Below, in pieces: positions 37,567 to 49,326 of a stretch of DNA of 64,000 bases (its first letter is position 1; each line of letters opens with the position of its first letter). The notes under the pieces were generated by a model. That model made no database searches, had not been told where the DNA came from, and worked only from the letters and a program-made list of their open reading frames with translations. The position numbers were made by a program, and so were the translations under genes. Origin of the DNA: Flexicrinis sp001567485 (lineage in GTDB: Bacteria; Chloroflexota; Anaerolineae; Aggregatilineales; Phototrophicaceae); contig SZPI01000003.1 in NCBI GenBank assembly GCA_030263635.1, positions 1-64,000 of the forward strand, written 5' to 3'.

Positions 37567-39027
37567 TTACTGAATGCCCTTGTATTCCCGGCTCCACTCG
37601 CCGAGCGCGTCGAACACCGGGCGATGCACGAAATCCGGGCCAACGATTGAATACGGCACGTTGTCGTTGTCCGGCGCCCAACCCGCCTGTGGCCCGTAGT
37701 TCAGGTTCCACAGAATGGCGAAGCGCACGGTTCCCATCTCGACCATCAGATCAAGGGCTTGCAGCGTCCAATCGCGCTGTTCCTGCAGTGTATTGTCGAC
37801 GGCATAATCCCAGCCCGCCGGCACGCCTTCGAGGTCTTCGCCCGAGGCCCAGCCGAATTCGGTGATGCACAGCTTCTGCGTGCCGCCAGCCGCCTGAACA
37901 CGCGTCGCATAGTATTCGAGCGTGCTGCGGAAGCTCCAACTGTGATGTGGGTTGTCGAACGGCCCGCGGAAGGTCGCTGACGGGTCATCCGTGACGGAGT
38001 CCCAGCGCTCAAGCGGGTTGAGGTTATACCCGTTGTGATGCGCGCCAATGCAGTCGGCGTAATTCAGCAGGCCGGCCTGAATCATGGCGTCGAAATAAGC
38101 GAAGTCGTCAATCGCGCAGACCTCGCCGGCCGCGTTGGTGCAGCCACCGGTGGTCGAAAGCGCGCCGCTGACGACGATGATATTCGGGTTGATCTGCTTG
38201 ACCGCCTGATACGTCTGGCGCAGCATCTCGACGTAATCCTCGGCGCGCAGGCCGCGCACCGACGTCCACTCGCGGTCGAGGTTCTGCTCGTTCCACACCT
38301 CGATGGCATGGAAACGGTGGCCGAAGCGGGTGACCAGCTCGGAGACGAAGTTGACGTAAGACTGGTAATCCGCCGGCGGGCCTTTCCGAGTCAGGTCGGC
38401 GTCGGGTTCGCGCGCCCAGTCCGGCGCATCGACGATTGAAAGCAGCACGCGCGTGCCGGTCTTGTCCGTCGCGCGAAGCGCTGTGCGCAAGAAGCGGAAG
38501 TCATAGTCTCCCGGAACCGGCTCGGTGTATTCCCAACCGACCTGAATCTTGACCCAGTCCATTTGCAGCTTCTGGTCGACGTCGTTCATCCAGCCGTCCA
38601 TCTCGTCTTGGCTGTTGCTCGGCGGCACCTGCACCTGAATGCCCAGCTCGAACGTGTCGATGTCGATGGGCGACACAGTCGGCGTAAGCGTCGGCAGGGG
38701 TTCCGGCGACGCCGCCTGCGCCTGTGCGATTACAACCGGCGTGGCCTGCGCCGATTCAGCCGTCGGCGGCGTCGTAGGCTCTGGCTCGTCGGTGGGCTGC
38801 GGCGGCGTGGTGTGAGTCGGGGCCGGCAGGTCGGTCGCCGGCGCTGCCGCCGCGGGATCGGTCGCCGTCGGGAACGCGACGTTCTCCAGCGCGGTCTCAG
38901 CGGCGGACGTCGGCGTATACGTCAGGTAAATCCCGAAGAACGTCAACCCGGCGATGATAAAGGTCAGCATCGACCACGTTAGGACGAATCCTCGAACCTG
39001 ATGCTTGATGACCGGCGTACGGGACAT
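37567..39027 (-). CDS. Membrane-anchored glycoside-hydrolase-like protein (clan GH-A type)
   Basis: 486 residues. An N-terminal anchor helix (about 15-33) is followed by a Pro/Thr-rich spacer (about 50-110) and a GH-A-like barrel. Glu247 in VWNEQNLDREW and Glu390 in CITEFGWAS are the expected catalytic pair. ATG 39027 is chosen over an upstream one because TAGGAG lies 7 nt before it. It is the middle gene of the operon, 28 bp after the large protein gene and 5 bp before the next. The Pro/Thr spacer suggests the catalytic domain is held away from the membrane. Confidence 0.83.
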   Translation of the reverse strand: MSRTPVIKHQVRGFVLTWSMLTFIIAGLTFFGIYLTYTPTSAAETALENVAFPTATDPAAAAPATDLPAPTHTTPPQPTDEPEPTTPPTAESAQATPVVIAQAQAASPEPLPTLTPTVSPIDIDTFELGIQVQVPPSNSQDEMDGWMNDVDQKLQMDWVKIQVGWEYTEPVPGDYDFRFLRTALRATDKTGTRVLLSIVDAPDWAREPDADLTRKGPPADYQSYVNFVSELVTRFGHRFHAIEVWNEQNLDREWTSVRGLRAEDYVEMLRQTYQAVKQINPNIIVVSGALSTTGGCTNAAGEVCAIDDFAYFDAMIQAGLLNYADCIGAHHNGYNLNPLERWDSVTDDPSATFRGPFDNPHHSWSFRSTLEYYATRVQAAGGTQKLCITEFGWASGEDLEGVPAGWDYAVDNTLQEQRDWTLQALDLMVEMGTVRFAILWNLNYGPQAGWAPDNDNVPYSIVGPDFVHRPVFDALGEWSREYKGIQ

Positions 39028-39055
39028 GAGTGTGCTCCTAGTGTCGGTGATGTGT

Positions 39056-41950
39056 TTAGCGAGCGCCCGCGATTGCATCACAGGCAGGACAACCGCCGCC
39101 GGGCCGGATGATGGCGTATCCGGCCTGCGGATCGTTGGCATCGTAGGTGCGGAAGTCGACGTTCCACACGATCAGCAGCTTGACGCGGCCGCTTTGCGAG
39201 GCAATCGCCATCGCCTCCGCCAGCCACGCCGCCTGCTGCGCAACCGTGGTGTTCGCGCCCCAAGCGAAGTTCGGCGCGATCGTGCCGTACCCCTCCGGCG
39301 TGACGTACCCCAGTTCCGTAAAGCACAGCGGCCGGTTGGTGATGCCGCTGTATACGTTGATCATCGACGTGAAGAAGCGCGTATAGTAGTCACCGCGCGG
39401 ATCGCCGCTGGTCGCGCTGGGCGGCACGATACCCTCATTATAGTGGACGCCCACACAGTCCAGATAGTTCAACCCGCCCGCCGCGACCACCTCCGCCAGC
39501 CAAGCGTCGTCATTGCGCACGGCGCCCGCCGGGAAGTCCAGTTCGCCGCCAGTCGGCGCCGGCGCGGCGGAGATCACCATCGTGCCGGGGCTGACGCTCT
39601 TGATGGCGTTATAGGCGCTGGCGAGCATTGCAACGTAGTTCGCGCCGCTGATCTGTCCGCGCGGCCACTCGCGGTCGATATTCGGCTCATTCCAGACTTC
39701 GATCCCGTCCGGCCCGGCAGAAGCGATCCCGGCGAGCCAGTTGGCGAACCCCTGAATATATCCGCCGCCGCCAAGCGCGAGGTCATTCGGGGAGCCGACC
39801 GCGCTGACCAGCATCTTGAACCCACGGTCACGGCCGGTTCGCACCACGTCGGCAATCGCTTCCGGGCCGGTGCCGGGGGAATAACGCACCTGCACTTTCA
39901 TCCACGTCATGCCCGCGCGCTGCATCGCGTCAATGGCTGCCTGACTCTCGACGCTCGTGACCTGCCCGCCGTACTCGAAGACGCCGGTGATAATTGACCC
40001 GGGGCCGGGGTTGACGGCCGCGAACTGACTGCCGGGGCCAAATTGGGCGCTGCGCGTCGGGATAATTGGCGAGAGCGTAGGCGTTTCAGTCGGGATCAGC
40101 GTCGGTTCGGCAGTTGGCAGCAGAGTCGGCGTGGGGGTCGGCCGCAGCACCGCCACCTGCGCGCCGCTGCGAGCGACGGCCTGCTCGCCATCCACGACCT
40201 CGACGTTGATCGCGAAGTTGCCCTCGACCGCCTCCAGCGTCACGACCAATTCTTCGTTCAGGCCGGTGATGACCTCGCTGCGCACCCCGCTGTTGTCCTG
40301 CACGCGCCAGCGCAGTGACAAGTCCGGGACGCTTGGCTCAATCGGAAGCGAGAGTTTGAAGTTCAGCACCGCCTCCGGCACGCCCGCGGCCAGCCCGCCC
40401 GATGACAGGTCGGACAGCGCGACGCCGCCGATCACGTGCGGACGCAGTTGGTCAAGGCGGAAGCGCAGCGCGCCAGCGGTCGTCAGCCAGACTTTCTCGA
40501 CGGCGCTGCCATCTGGATTGCGATATAAGATGTAGGGCGCTTGCACGGCCGTCTCGACGCCGGGCAGCGCATCGAACCCGTCGAGGCGCGCGCGGATGAC
40601 TTCGCCGGGCGCGGTGACGCTGCCGGCGACCTGCACATTACCCAGCTTGGACAGGGCGTCCGCGTACGATACCGGCACGAACCCGCCCCGCGTCTCTCGC
40701 AGCGACAGCGCATTCAGCCCGGCGAGCAGCTTGTATCGGCTGACTTCGCGGGTTGCCCACCGAAACAACGCCTCGATGCGCTGATCGGGGCCGGGCGCGA
40801 ACGCCAGCGGGTCGAGGCCGAGGTCAACTTGAAGATAATCAGTCACCTGCCCGATCACGCGCCAGTCGAACACGCCGGTATCCCACTCGCCGCCGGTGTT
40901 CTCAGGCGCCGGCACAATGACCCCAAGCAGCAGCCCATTGGACGAGAACGCCTGTTTGAGTTCACTCACGAAATCCGAAAATTCGTCGCGGATGTCCAGC
41001 GGCAGCCCGCGATATTCGACGAACAGGCCGTCGAATCCGCTGCTGATCGCCACAGAGACGAGGTTCAGGATGTGCGCCTGCCGCAGCGCCGGGTCGCGGA
41101 TCAGGTCGACCACGGTTTGCACGTCGATGGCGCGCGGATCGTTGAAATTGCGCACCACCGGCATGACCCGATACGCCGCGTTGGTGACAAAGCCGGGCGC
41201 AAGGCTGCCGATCAGCTGGCCCGCGGCGTTGGGCGTCAAGCCGGCGGGGCTGACGATTGACGCGAGCTGCGCGGCCTCGTGCGTCAAGTCCTGCGTGATC
41301 TCGACCGGCACGACGACCACCGGATCCACCGGCGAAGCGCTAAACAAGCCCACGTAATCGACAACGCGTGTTGACGAGACAAGCAGCGTCCCCGCTTGCG
41401 TCAACTGTGAGGGAAGGAAGCGCCAGCGGTCGGTCTGCGCGTCGTACCCGTACACGTCGAGCGTGTCGAGGTCGGCGCCTTCAGGCAGGTCGAAGTCGAG
41501 CGCGATGCCGGACGGTACCCGCCCGACGGTATCAAGCCGGTAAATGGGGCCAGCTGCCATGAGCGCCGCCGGCGCCACCCGCCGGGCCGCCGCGTTGTCC
41601 TCGTCAGAGGCGAACGCCTCGGCGGACAGCGCGCGCAGGGCCACGCCGAACCCGTCCGCTTCATCAACGTCGTTAACGATGACACGCAGTCCGTCCGCGG
41701 CGGCGGCGTTGTTCTGGCCGTCGAACATCACGAACTCCGGCCCAAACAACGACTCGGCAAGGTTGAACGGCGGAAGGAACAGCCCGACCACGATCAATCC
41801 AGCGGCGATCACCAGCGCGGTTACGGCGATCACGATGCACCCGAGCGTATTCGGGCCGCGCCGCCGGTATACGGACATCACCTGCGGCTCGACCGGAGCG
41901 ATCGGGCGGACTTCGCCGGTAGGTGGATCGTGAGACGGTTGTTCCGACAT
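39056..41950 (-). CDS. Two-domain membrane-anchored glycoside-hydrolase-like protein
   Basis: 964 residues: an anchor helix (about 38-60), then a region with the GH18/YaaH-like stretch FDGLFVEYRGL followed by FVSELKQAFSSNGLLLGVIVP. Next comes a beta-rich linker with repeated Pro-Thr (about 620-660), then a C-terminal GH-A-like barrel. The C-terminal pair is Glu755 (VWNEPNIDREW) and Glu879 (CFTELGY). The N-terminal domain lacks the full GH18 DxxDxDxE motif, having FDGLFVEYRG, so it may bind and not cut. I chose ATG 41950; an earlier ATG at 42052 is in frame. Confidence 0.8.
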   Translation of the reverse strand: MSEQPSHDPPTGEVRPIAPVEPQVMSVYRRRGPNTLGCIVIAVTALVIAAGLIVVGLFLPPFNLAESLFGPEFVMFDGQNNAAAADGLRVIVNDVDEADGFGVALRALSAEAFASDEDNAAARRVAPAALMAAGPIYRLDTVGRVPSGIALDFDLPEGADLDTLDVYGYDAQTDRWRFLPSQLTQAGTLLVSSTRVVDYVGLFSASPVDPVVVVPVEITQDLTHEAAQLASIVSPAGLTPNAAGQLIGSLAPGFVTNAAYRVMPVVRNFNDPRAIDVQTVVDLIRDPALRQAHILNLVSVAISSGFDGLFVEYRGLPLDIRDEFSDFVSELKQAFSSNGLLLGVIVPAPENTGGEWDTGVFDWRVIGQVTDYLQVDLGLDPLAFAPGPDQRIEALFRWATREVSRYKLLAGLNALSLRETRGGFVPVSYADALSKLGNVQVAGSVTAPGEVIRARLDGFDALPGVETAVQAPYILYRNPDGSAVEKVWLTTAGALRFRLDQLRPHVIGGVALSDLSSGGLAAGVPEAVLNFKLSLPIEPSVPDLSLRWRVQDNSGVRSEVITGLNEELVVTLEAVEGNFAINVEVVDGEQAVARSGAQVAVLRPTPTPTLLPTAEPTLIPTETPTLSPIIPTRSAQFGPGSQFAAVNPGPGSIITGVFEYGGQVTSVESQAAIDAMQRAGMTWMKVQVRYSPGTGPEAIADVVRTGRDRGFKMLVSAVGSPNDLALGGGGYIQGFANWLAGIASAGPDGIEVWNEPNIDREWPRGQISGANYVAMLASAYNAIKSVSPGTMVISAAPAPTGGELDFPAGAVRNDDAWLAEVVAAGGLNYLDCVGVHYNEGIVPPSATSGDPRGDYYTRFFTSMINVYSGITNRPLCFTELGYVTPEGYGTIAPNFAWGANTTVAQQAAWLAEAMAIASQSGRVKLLIVWNVDFRTYDANDPQAGYAIIRPGGGCPACDAIAGAR

Positions 41951-42181
41951 GCGCGTTTGATACGATTCCCGACTGTAATGGTTCGTGAGTGTAACAATGC
42001 AGTCCTCGATACGGTAGGGCGAGCGCCGCGCCGTTGGGGATGCGTCGGTCATCCACGCCTGTACCAGAATCCTTACGTTCTATCGTCAACCGGCTGCAAT
42101 CTACGGCGAACGCTCCCGCCAAAATCTAGACAAAAACCTTACGAAATTGCAACAACGTTCCGTGGTAAGTTGGAGACTGCG

Positions 42182-43093
42182 GTGAAATTCAGAGGCTGTG
42201 AAGTACAAGCCGTGTACGATGCCGACGTCCCGAACGAGGTTCAAGACCACAGCCCGACACAGGGCGCGTGGGTATGGTCACTGCGTTCTGGCGTCATGCG
42301 CTGGTCGCCGGTCATGTTCGCGATCTTCGGCGTCAGCGCGCATCAGTTCGATACCACCATCGAGAACTACAGCCTTATGATCTATCCGGCCGACCGGCGG
42401 CGTGTACAGGCCACGCTGATGCGGGGCATCCATGAAGGAGACGCCGGGCCATTGGTCTATCGAATCATCCGGCCGGATGGCGAACAGCGCACCGTCGAAG
42501 CGGCGATCCGCGTCGAATACGACATGGACGGAGTCATCCGGCGTATCTACGGTGTCCTCACCGACGTCACCGAGCGCACCACGAACCGGACAGGTCAGGC
42601 ATCTACCGCCGTGACGAAGCCGTTCAACGCCACGCCCGCCCTCATCGACGAGTGGTGCGCGTTCGGCCGCGAGATGGCGGGTCGGCGGGGGCTGGCGTTC
42701 GAGTGCCGCATCAGCGACCGCTTGCCAGCCGGCGTCCCCCTCGACAGCACGCTGCTCACGCACATCGTCAATCAACTGCTGCGCAATGCGTGTCAGTTTA
42801 CGGCGCGTGGCAAAGTCGGGTTGTCGATCGCCCTACGCGATACCGTGCTTGAGATTAAAGTGTGCGACACCGGCGCCGGCATCCCGCCTCACGCGGCGAT
42901 TCCGGCCTTGCGCGGCCATCGCCTGAACACCGTATCTGCCGGCGCGAGCAACAGCGAACCGGGACGCGGCTTGCCGATGGTGCGGTCTTACGTCGAACGG
43001 CTCGGCGGCAGTTTGATGGTCGCCAGCACGATCGGCGTAGGCACCACGTTCTCCGTGACGCTCCCACTGCCAACCAACGCACCCAGCCCTTGA
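42182..43093 (+). CDS. PAS-HATPase protein without a histidine-acceptor domain
   Basis: 303 residues. A PAS_3/PAC domain (about 25-135, GAWVWSLRSGVMRWSPVMFAIFGVS and ending GVLTDVTERT) leads directly to a GHKL ATPase domain (about 180-300). The latter has the N-box HIVNQLLRNACQFT, G1 DTGAGI and G2 GRGLPMVRSYVERLGGSLMVAS. No HisKA-type helix with an H-box is present between them. It therefore cannot autophosphorylate in the usual way. GTG 42182 has GGAG 6 nt upstream. Its 3' end overlaps the -35 of the rplJ promoter. A response regulator is not adjacent. Confidence 0.84.
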   Translation: MKFRGCEVQAVYDADVPNEVQDHSPTQGAWVWSLRSGVMRWSPVMFAIFGVSAHQFDTTIENYSLMIYPADRRRVQATLMRGIHEGDAGPLVYRIIRPDGEQRTVEAAIRVEYDMDGVIRRIYGVLTDVTERTTNRTGQASTAVTKPFNATPALIDEWCAFGREMAGRRGLAFECRISDRLPAGVPLDSTLLTHIVNQLLRNACQFTARGKVGLSIALRDTVLEIKVCDTGAGIPPHAAIPALRGHRLNTVSAGASNSEPGRGLPMVRSYVERLGGSLMVASTIGVGTTFSVTLPLPTNAPSP

Positions 43094-43117
43094 CACTGCG
43101 ACCGCCCGACCTATAAT
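43090..43117 (+). promoter_or_regulatory. Promoter of rplJ-rplL
   Basis: TTGACA (43090-43095) and TATAAT (43112-43117) have a 16-bp spacer. The -35 overlaps the stop codon of the preceding gene. Confidence 0.85.
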
Positions 43118-43123
43118 TCCGAC

Positions 43124-43245
43124 CGTACTTTGCCGCAGAATGCAGGTGGGTTCGCCCTTAATGTCCTGCCGAGGTGAAGGCGCATAGGGACTGATTCACA
43201 GACCGTATGGCGGCCTTTGCGTTTTGCGAGGCCGCTTTCAATTTG
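43124..43245 (+). ncRNA. L10 leader with attenuator
   Basis: The sequence GCAGGTGGGTTCGCCCTTAA followed by TGTCCTGCCGAGGTG matches the L10-leader motif that L10(L12)4 binds. It is followed by a terminator-like hairpin GCGGCCT (43210-43216) / AGGCCGC (43229-43235) with a TTTCAATTT tail before the rplJ ribosome-binding site. This would allow feedback by the ribosomal stalk proteins. Confidence 0.82.
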
Positions 43246-43285
43246 CGGCGCACAAGGTCGGATTATCGGTAAGGAGGGTAGACCT

Positions 43286-43828
43286 TTGGCACTCACACGT
43301 GAGCGCAAGAACGAATTGGTCGCCCAGTACGTCGATCTGCTCAGCAAGACCAACGGCTTCGTTGTCGTTCAGGCGTCCGGCCTGAGCGTCAAAGAAATCG
43401 ACGGCCTGCGCGCCGCGGTTCGCAACGCCAACGGCAAGTATGTCGTGGCGAAGAACACGCTGCTGACAAAGGCACTCGAAGAGGCCGGGCTTGCAGTCCC
43501 CTCGGACTTGCTCAAGGGCCCCAACGGCATCGCATTCGGGTTCGATAACTTCCCCGGTGTGGCCAAGGCGGTTCTCGACTATGCAGCAGACGCGACCCGC
43601 ACAGAGAAGATGAAGGTCGTCGGCGGCCAGATGGGCAGCAATGTCCTGTCTGACAAGCAGGTCGACGCCATCTCGAAGCTGCCGTCGCTCGACGAACTGC
43701 GGGGACAACTCATCGGGCTGATCGTGGCTCCGGCCACCGGCATTGTCAGCGTCATTCAGGCCGCCAACAGCAGCGTGGTCAACGTGCTGCAAGCGTATCT
43801 GGACGACCGCGAGCAGGGCGCAGCCTAG
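43286..43828 (+). CDS. rplJ: 50S ribosomal protein L10
   Basis: 180-residue stalk base protein. It begins ALTRERKNELVAQYVDLLSKTNGFVVVQASGLSVKEIDGLRAAVR, followed by the KYVVAKNTLLTKAL motif and C-terminal helices that bind L7/L12 dimers. The TTG at 43286 is the start: AAGGAGG sits 8 nt upstream, and no nearer ATG fits. It is not preceded by rplK-rplA or followed by rpoB, unlike the usual bacterial arrangement. Confidence 0.95.
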   Translation: MALTRERKNELVAQYVDLLSKTNGFVVVQASGLSVKEIDGLRAAVRNANGKYVVAKNTLLTKALEEAGLAVPSDLLKGPNGIAFGFDNFPGVAKAVLDYAADATRTEKMKVVGGQMGSNVLSDKQVDAISKLPSLDELRGQLIGLIVAPATGIVSVIQAANSSVVNVLQAYLDDREQGAA

Positions 43829-43907
43829 CCCAACCGGGCGGCTCGTCTCCATACACTTTTTCGCATACGCGCACCTCGCGCAGATCGCACCTAAGGGAGC
43901 ATCAGTC

Positions 43908-44297
<390 letters not shown>

Positions 44298-44322
44298 TTT
44301 CGACCCCTGCCTATACAGCCAC

Positions 44323-44360
44323 GACGGCCGCTCCTGTGAAAGGGACGGCCGTCTTGATTC
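44323..44360 (+). terminator. Terminator after rplL
   Basis: GACGGCC (44323-44329) pairs with GGCCGTC (44347-44353). The tail is only moderately T-rich (TTGATT). Confidence 0.65.
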
Positions 44361-44537
44361 AACCTGCCGGCGGGCGCAGTCAGCGCGCGGCGTGCGCCAT
44401 ACCGCCGAGCACGCACAGCGCGAGAAACTTCCGCCGTATAAAAACTGTGTTTGACCGGGAATTTCATACAAAATTCTATGACTCGGTTGATATACTGCGG
44501 AAGTTGTAACCAGTCATTGTAACCGGGAGAGAATGCA

Positions 44538-45134
44538 TTGAGTCAGGAATCGACGACGCCCGTGGACGAGGCCGCCGAAGACTCTGTCGCGGCCGCGGAA
44601 CAGACGCCGAACGACAGTCAAGACGAGGTCGGCGAGGACACAGCGAGCGTGAATACAGTGGATACCGAATCCAAGGCAGGCGTCTCCCCGGAGGTAGCGG
44701 TATTGTTGGCAAAGATCGAGGAATACAAGGACGGCTGGCAGCGCGAGCGCGCCGAGTTCACCAACTACAAGCGGCGGGTTGAGCGCGAACAAGCCGAAGT
44801 CCGGCAGCGCGGTATCCAAGATACCGTGACACGCCTGCTTCCCATCATCGACGACTTCGAGCGCGCCATGCAGCATGTCCCGGAGGAACTCAAGGACAAT
44901 TCGTGGATCGGCGGCATTGACCTGCTGCTGAACAAGTTCGACAAGTTCCTCACCGAAATGAACGTTGAAAAGATCGAACCCACCGGCAAGCCGTTCGATC
45001 CGACACTGCATGAGGCGATTGGGGTCGAAGACACAGACGAGGTCGAAAGCGGCTTCGTAAGCACCACCCTACAGAAGGGTTACATCAGCGGCGATCGAGT
45101 GCTGCGCTCTGCGTTGGTTCGCGTCGCTAAGTAG
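44538..45134 (+). CDS. grpE: Nucleotide exchange factor GrpE
   Basis: 198 residues: an acidic, low-complexity N-terminus (about 1-55), the long dimerisation helix with EYKDGWQRERAEFTNYKRRVERE, and the C-terminal beta domain with GVEDTDEVESGFVSTTLQKGYISGDRVLRSALVRVAK. The TTG start at 44538 follows GGGAGA by 7 nt. It starts the grpE-dnaK-dnaJ set. A TATACT -10 is at 44491-44496; no CIRCE element or sigma-32-like promoter is seen. Confidence 0.94.
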   Translation: MSQESTTPVDEAAEDSVAAAEQTPNDSQDEVGEDTASVNTVDTESKAGVSPEVAVLLAKIEEYKDGWQRERAEFTNYKRRVEREQAEVRQRGIQDTVTRLLPIIDDFERAMQHVPEELKDNSWIGGIDLLLNKFDKFLTEMNVEKIEPTGKPFDPTLHEAIGVEDTDEVESGFVSTTLQKGYISGDRVLRSALVRVAK

Positions 45135-45161
45135 GCACAAAGTCAGAGGAGTAGCAAACAC

Positions 45162-47051
<1,890 letters not shown>

Positions 47052-47080
47052 CCCGACACCGATCCGCCAGAACGGATGAC

Positions 47081-47110
47081 AAGGACGCGTGCCAACCGGC
47101 GCGCGTCCTT
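47081..47110 (+). terminator. Hairpin between dnaK and dnaJ
   Basis: AAGGACGCG (47081-47089) pairs with CGCGTCCTT (47102-47110). There is no long T run, so it may be a partial terminator or an RNA-stability element. Confidence 0.5.
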
Positions 47111-47159
47111 TCCCATTCCAAACCGATCATCGCCGATCATATAGGACTGCTGACCTCCA

Positions 47160-48314
47160 ATGCCCCGCGACTACTACGACGTACTCGGCGTATCCCGCAG
47201 CGCCAGCAAAGACGATATCAAGAAAGCCTTTCGCGATCTGGCGCGGCAGTATCATCCGGATATCAACAAATCCGCCGATGCCGAATCGCAGTTCAAAGAG
47301 ATCAACGAGGCATACGGCATCCTGAGCGATGACGATCAACGTTCGCGTTACGATCGCTTCGGGCATGCCGGCGTAAGCGGCGCGGCAGGCGGCGGCTTCG
47401 GGGGATTCGGCGGTGCGGGGTTTGCCGGATTCGAGGAGATTTTCGAGGAGTTCTTCGCGGGCTTCTCCGGGCGCGGCGCTTCGCGGCGGCGCGGGCCGAT
47501 CCAAGGCAGCGACATCCGCGTGGACGTCACGCTGGAGTTCGTCGAAGCGGTCAACGGGGCGGAAGTACCTGTCGAGTTCGAACGGCTGGACTCCTGCGAG
47601 ACGTGCGGCGGGTCGGGCGCGCAGCCCGGCACCAGCGCGACATCCTGCCCGCAGTGCAGCGGAACCGGTGAAGTCCGGCAGGTACGCCAAACTTTCCTCG
47701 GATCGGTCGTGCAAGCCTCACCGTGCCCACGCTGCGGCGGCACAGGGACGATCATCGAGAACCGCTGCAAGTCGTGTGATGGCGCGGGCCGCCGCCGTCA
47801 GCGGGCATCGACCACCGTCAAAGTCCCGGCCGGCGTGCGCGAGGGCTTGCAGATTCAGTTCCGCGGCGAGGGCGACGCCGGTGAACGTGGCGGCCCGCGC
47901 GGCAGCCTGATCGTCCACGTGCATGTGCGTCCCCATGAATACTTCCAGCGGCGCGAGAACGATATCCTGCTGGAGATCAAAGTCAACGTCGCGCAGGCCG
48001 CGCTGGGCGACAAGGTCAACGTTCCGACAGTCGATGGCGACGTTGAACTGGTGCTGGCGGCCGGCACGCAAACCGGCAAGGTGTACCGCCTGCGCGGCAA
48101 GGGATTCCCGCGCCTGCGTTCGGATGGCACCAGCAGCGGCCGCGGCGATCAGCTCGTGCAGGTGATCGTCGAGGTGCCGACCAAACTCAACGAGGAGCAG
48201 CGCAAGCTGTTCGCGAAATTGGCCGAGTCGTTCGGCACCAACGTCAACCCGACGGTGAGTGGAACGGGCAAGAATTTCGTCGAACGGATGCGGGACTTCT
48301 TCGCCGGCGAGTAG
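47160..48314 (+). CDS. dnaJ: Chaperone DnaJ (Hsp40)
   Basis: 384 residues. The J-domain (1-70) has the HPD tripeptide in QYHPDINKSADAESQFKEI. A Gly/Phe-rich region (about 75-110) precedes four zinc-binding CxxCxGxG-type repeats (CETCGGSG, CPQCSGTG, CPRCGGTG, CKSCDGAG; about 142-215). The C-terminal substrate domains follow. This is a full type I DnaJ working with DnaK and GrpE. Confidence 0.96.
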   Translation: MPRDYYDVLGVSRSASKDDIKKAFRDLARQYHPDINKSADAESQFKEINEAYGILSDDDQRSRYDRFGHAGVSGAAGGGFGGFGGAGFAGFEEIFEEFFAGFSGRGASRRRGPIQGSDIRVDVTLEFVEAVNGAEVPVEFERLDSCETCGGSGAQPGTSATSCPQCSGTGEVRQVRQTFLGSVVQASPCPRCGGTGTIIENRCKSCDGAGRRRQRASTTVKVPAGVREGLQIQFRGEGDAGERGGPRGSLIVHVHVRPHEYFQRRENDILLEIKVNVAQAALGDKVNVPTVDGDVELVLAAGTQTGKVYRLRGKGFPRLRSDGTSSGRGDQLVQVIVEVPTKLNEEQRKLFAKLAESFGTNVNPTVSGTGKNFVERMRDFFAGE

Positions 48315-48323
48315 CGACGCTGG

Positions 48324-49265
48324 CTAAACGTCGAACTCGGCCGGCCACAAGATGCGTCCGGGGATGCGCTGTCCGCGCCGCATAAGCGCCATATAGCTGT
48401 CGAACATGCTCGGAGTCAAGGCGCGCGCCATGCAGTGCGGGTCGGCCCGATAGCTCCAATCCCCGTATTCGCTCAACACGCGCGCCGACCCACTGCGAGG
48501 ATGCAGCGGCAGCGCTAATGATCTGCCCTGCCCCAACGCCGCGGCGATCTCTACCGAGGCGTTGACATCCCGTGCGAGGAACATACGCACCTGACCGGGT
48601 TCGTCCGCGGATACCCGCGTGTAACCCACGATCTTGCCATCACGCAGATACACGCTGCATGTGATTCGCGGGTTCGGACTCAACCATGCCGACAGATCGT
48701 CATCGGGAACCACCGACAGATCGACCCCGGCCTCCTCGATTCGCCACAGGGCCATGAGCGCAGGTTCGTCACCGGCCTGCACCGGGCGCGCCTCGACGGC
48801 GCCCTCGAACAGATGGAGGGCCGCGCCGGCGCGCAGCGTCAGCGTCGAGAACCCGAACGCATTCCCGACATAACCGAACCGCGGATAATACGTGTCGTGT
48901 CCCAGCAGCACCACGAATGGATAGCCGAGGGTACGGGCCAAATCGTCGCCAGCCCGCATCAGCACTGAGCCAACGCCGCGGCCCTGCCATTCCGGCAGAA
49001 CGCCCAACGGGCCGAGAATCAAGGCGCCGATGTCCTGCCCCATCACGCGCAGCGTGCGCGGTGAGTACAGCACATGCCCGACGATCCGCCCGCCCGTCTC
49101 AGCGACCAACGACAGCTTCGGCTCGAAACAATACCGCTGCCGATGCAGCGCGACGATCTTTGCTTCCGCCTGTCGATTCTCAAAGGCGTGGTAGTGAACA
49201 TCCGCGATGGCGAGGTAGTCGTTGATCGACTCCTGCCGGACAGTAACCGCCGATGTCGAGAACAC
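48324..49265 (-). CDS. GNAT N-acetyltransferase (YhbS-like N-terminal domain)
   Basis: 313 residues, longer than a single GNAT. The first about 170 residues carry a YhbS-like acetyltransferase domain. The acetyl-CoA loop is LPEWQGRGVGSVLMRAGDDLAR and a YYPRFGYVG motif follows. The C-terminal about 140 residues may be a degenerate second GNAT-like half, with SVYLRDGKIVGYTRVSADEPGQ. It is transcribed alone, convergent with dnaJ across 9 bp. The substrate is unknown. Confidence 0.83.
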   Translation of the reverse strand: MFSTSAVTVRQESINDYLAIADVHYHAFENRQAEAKIVALHRQRYCFEPKLSLVAETGGRIVGHVLYSPRTLRVMGQDIGALILGPLGVLPEWQGRGVGSVLMRAGDDLARTLGYPFVVLLGHDTYYPRFGYVGNAFGFSTLTLRAGAALHLFEGAVEARPVQAGDEPALMALWRIEEAGVDLSVVPDDDLSAWLSPNPRITCSVYLRDGKIVGYTRVSADEPGQVRMFLARDVNASVEIAAALGQGRSLALPLHPRSGSARVLSEYGDWSYRADPHCMARALTPSMFDSYMALMRRGQRIPGRILWPAEFDV

Positions 49266-49326
49266 GCTTCGTTCCTCCGTGGTTCACTTCAGTTTGCACT
49301 AAGGGCATCGCCGCGGTGGATATGCG

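Noticed and set aside
44401..44537. CIRCE or sigma-32 heat-shock promoter before grpE
   Set aside because: No TTAGCACTC-type inverted repeat and no CCCCAT-type -10 are present. A TATACT -10 is the only promoter-like signal.
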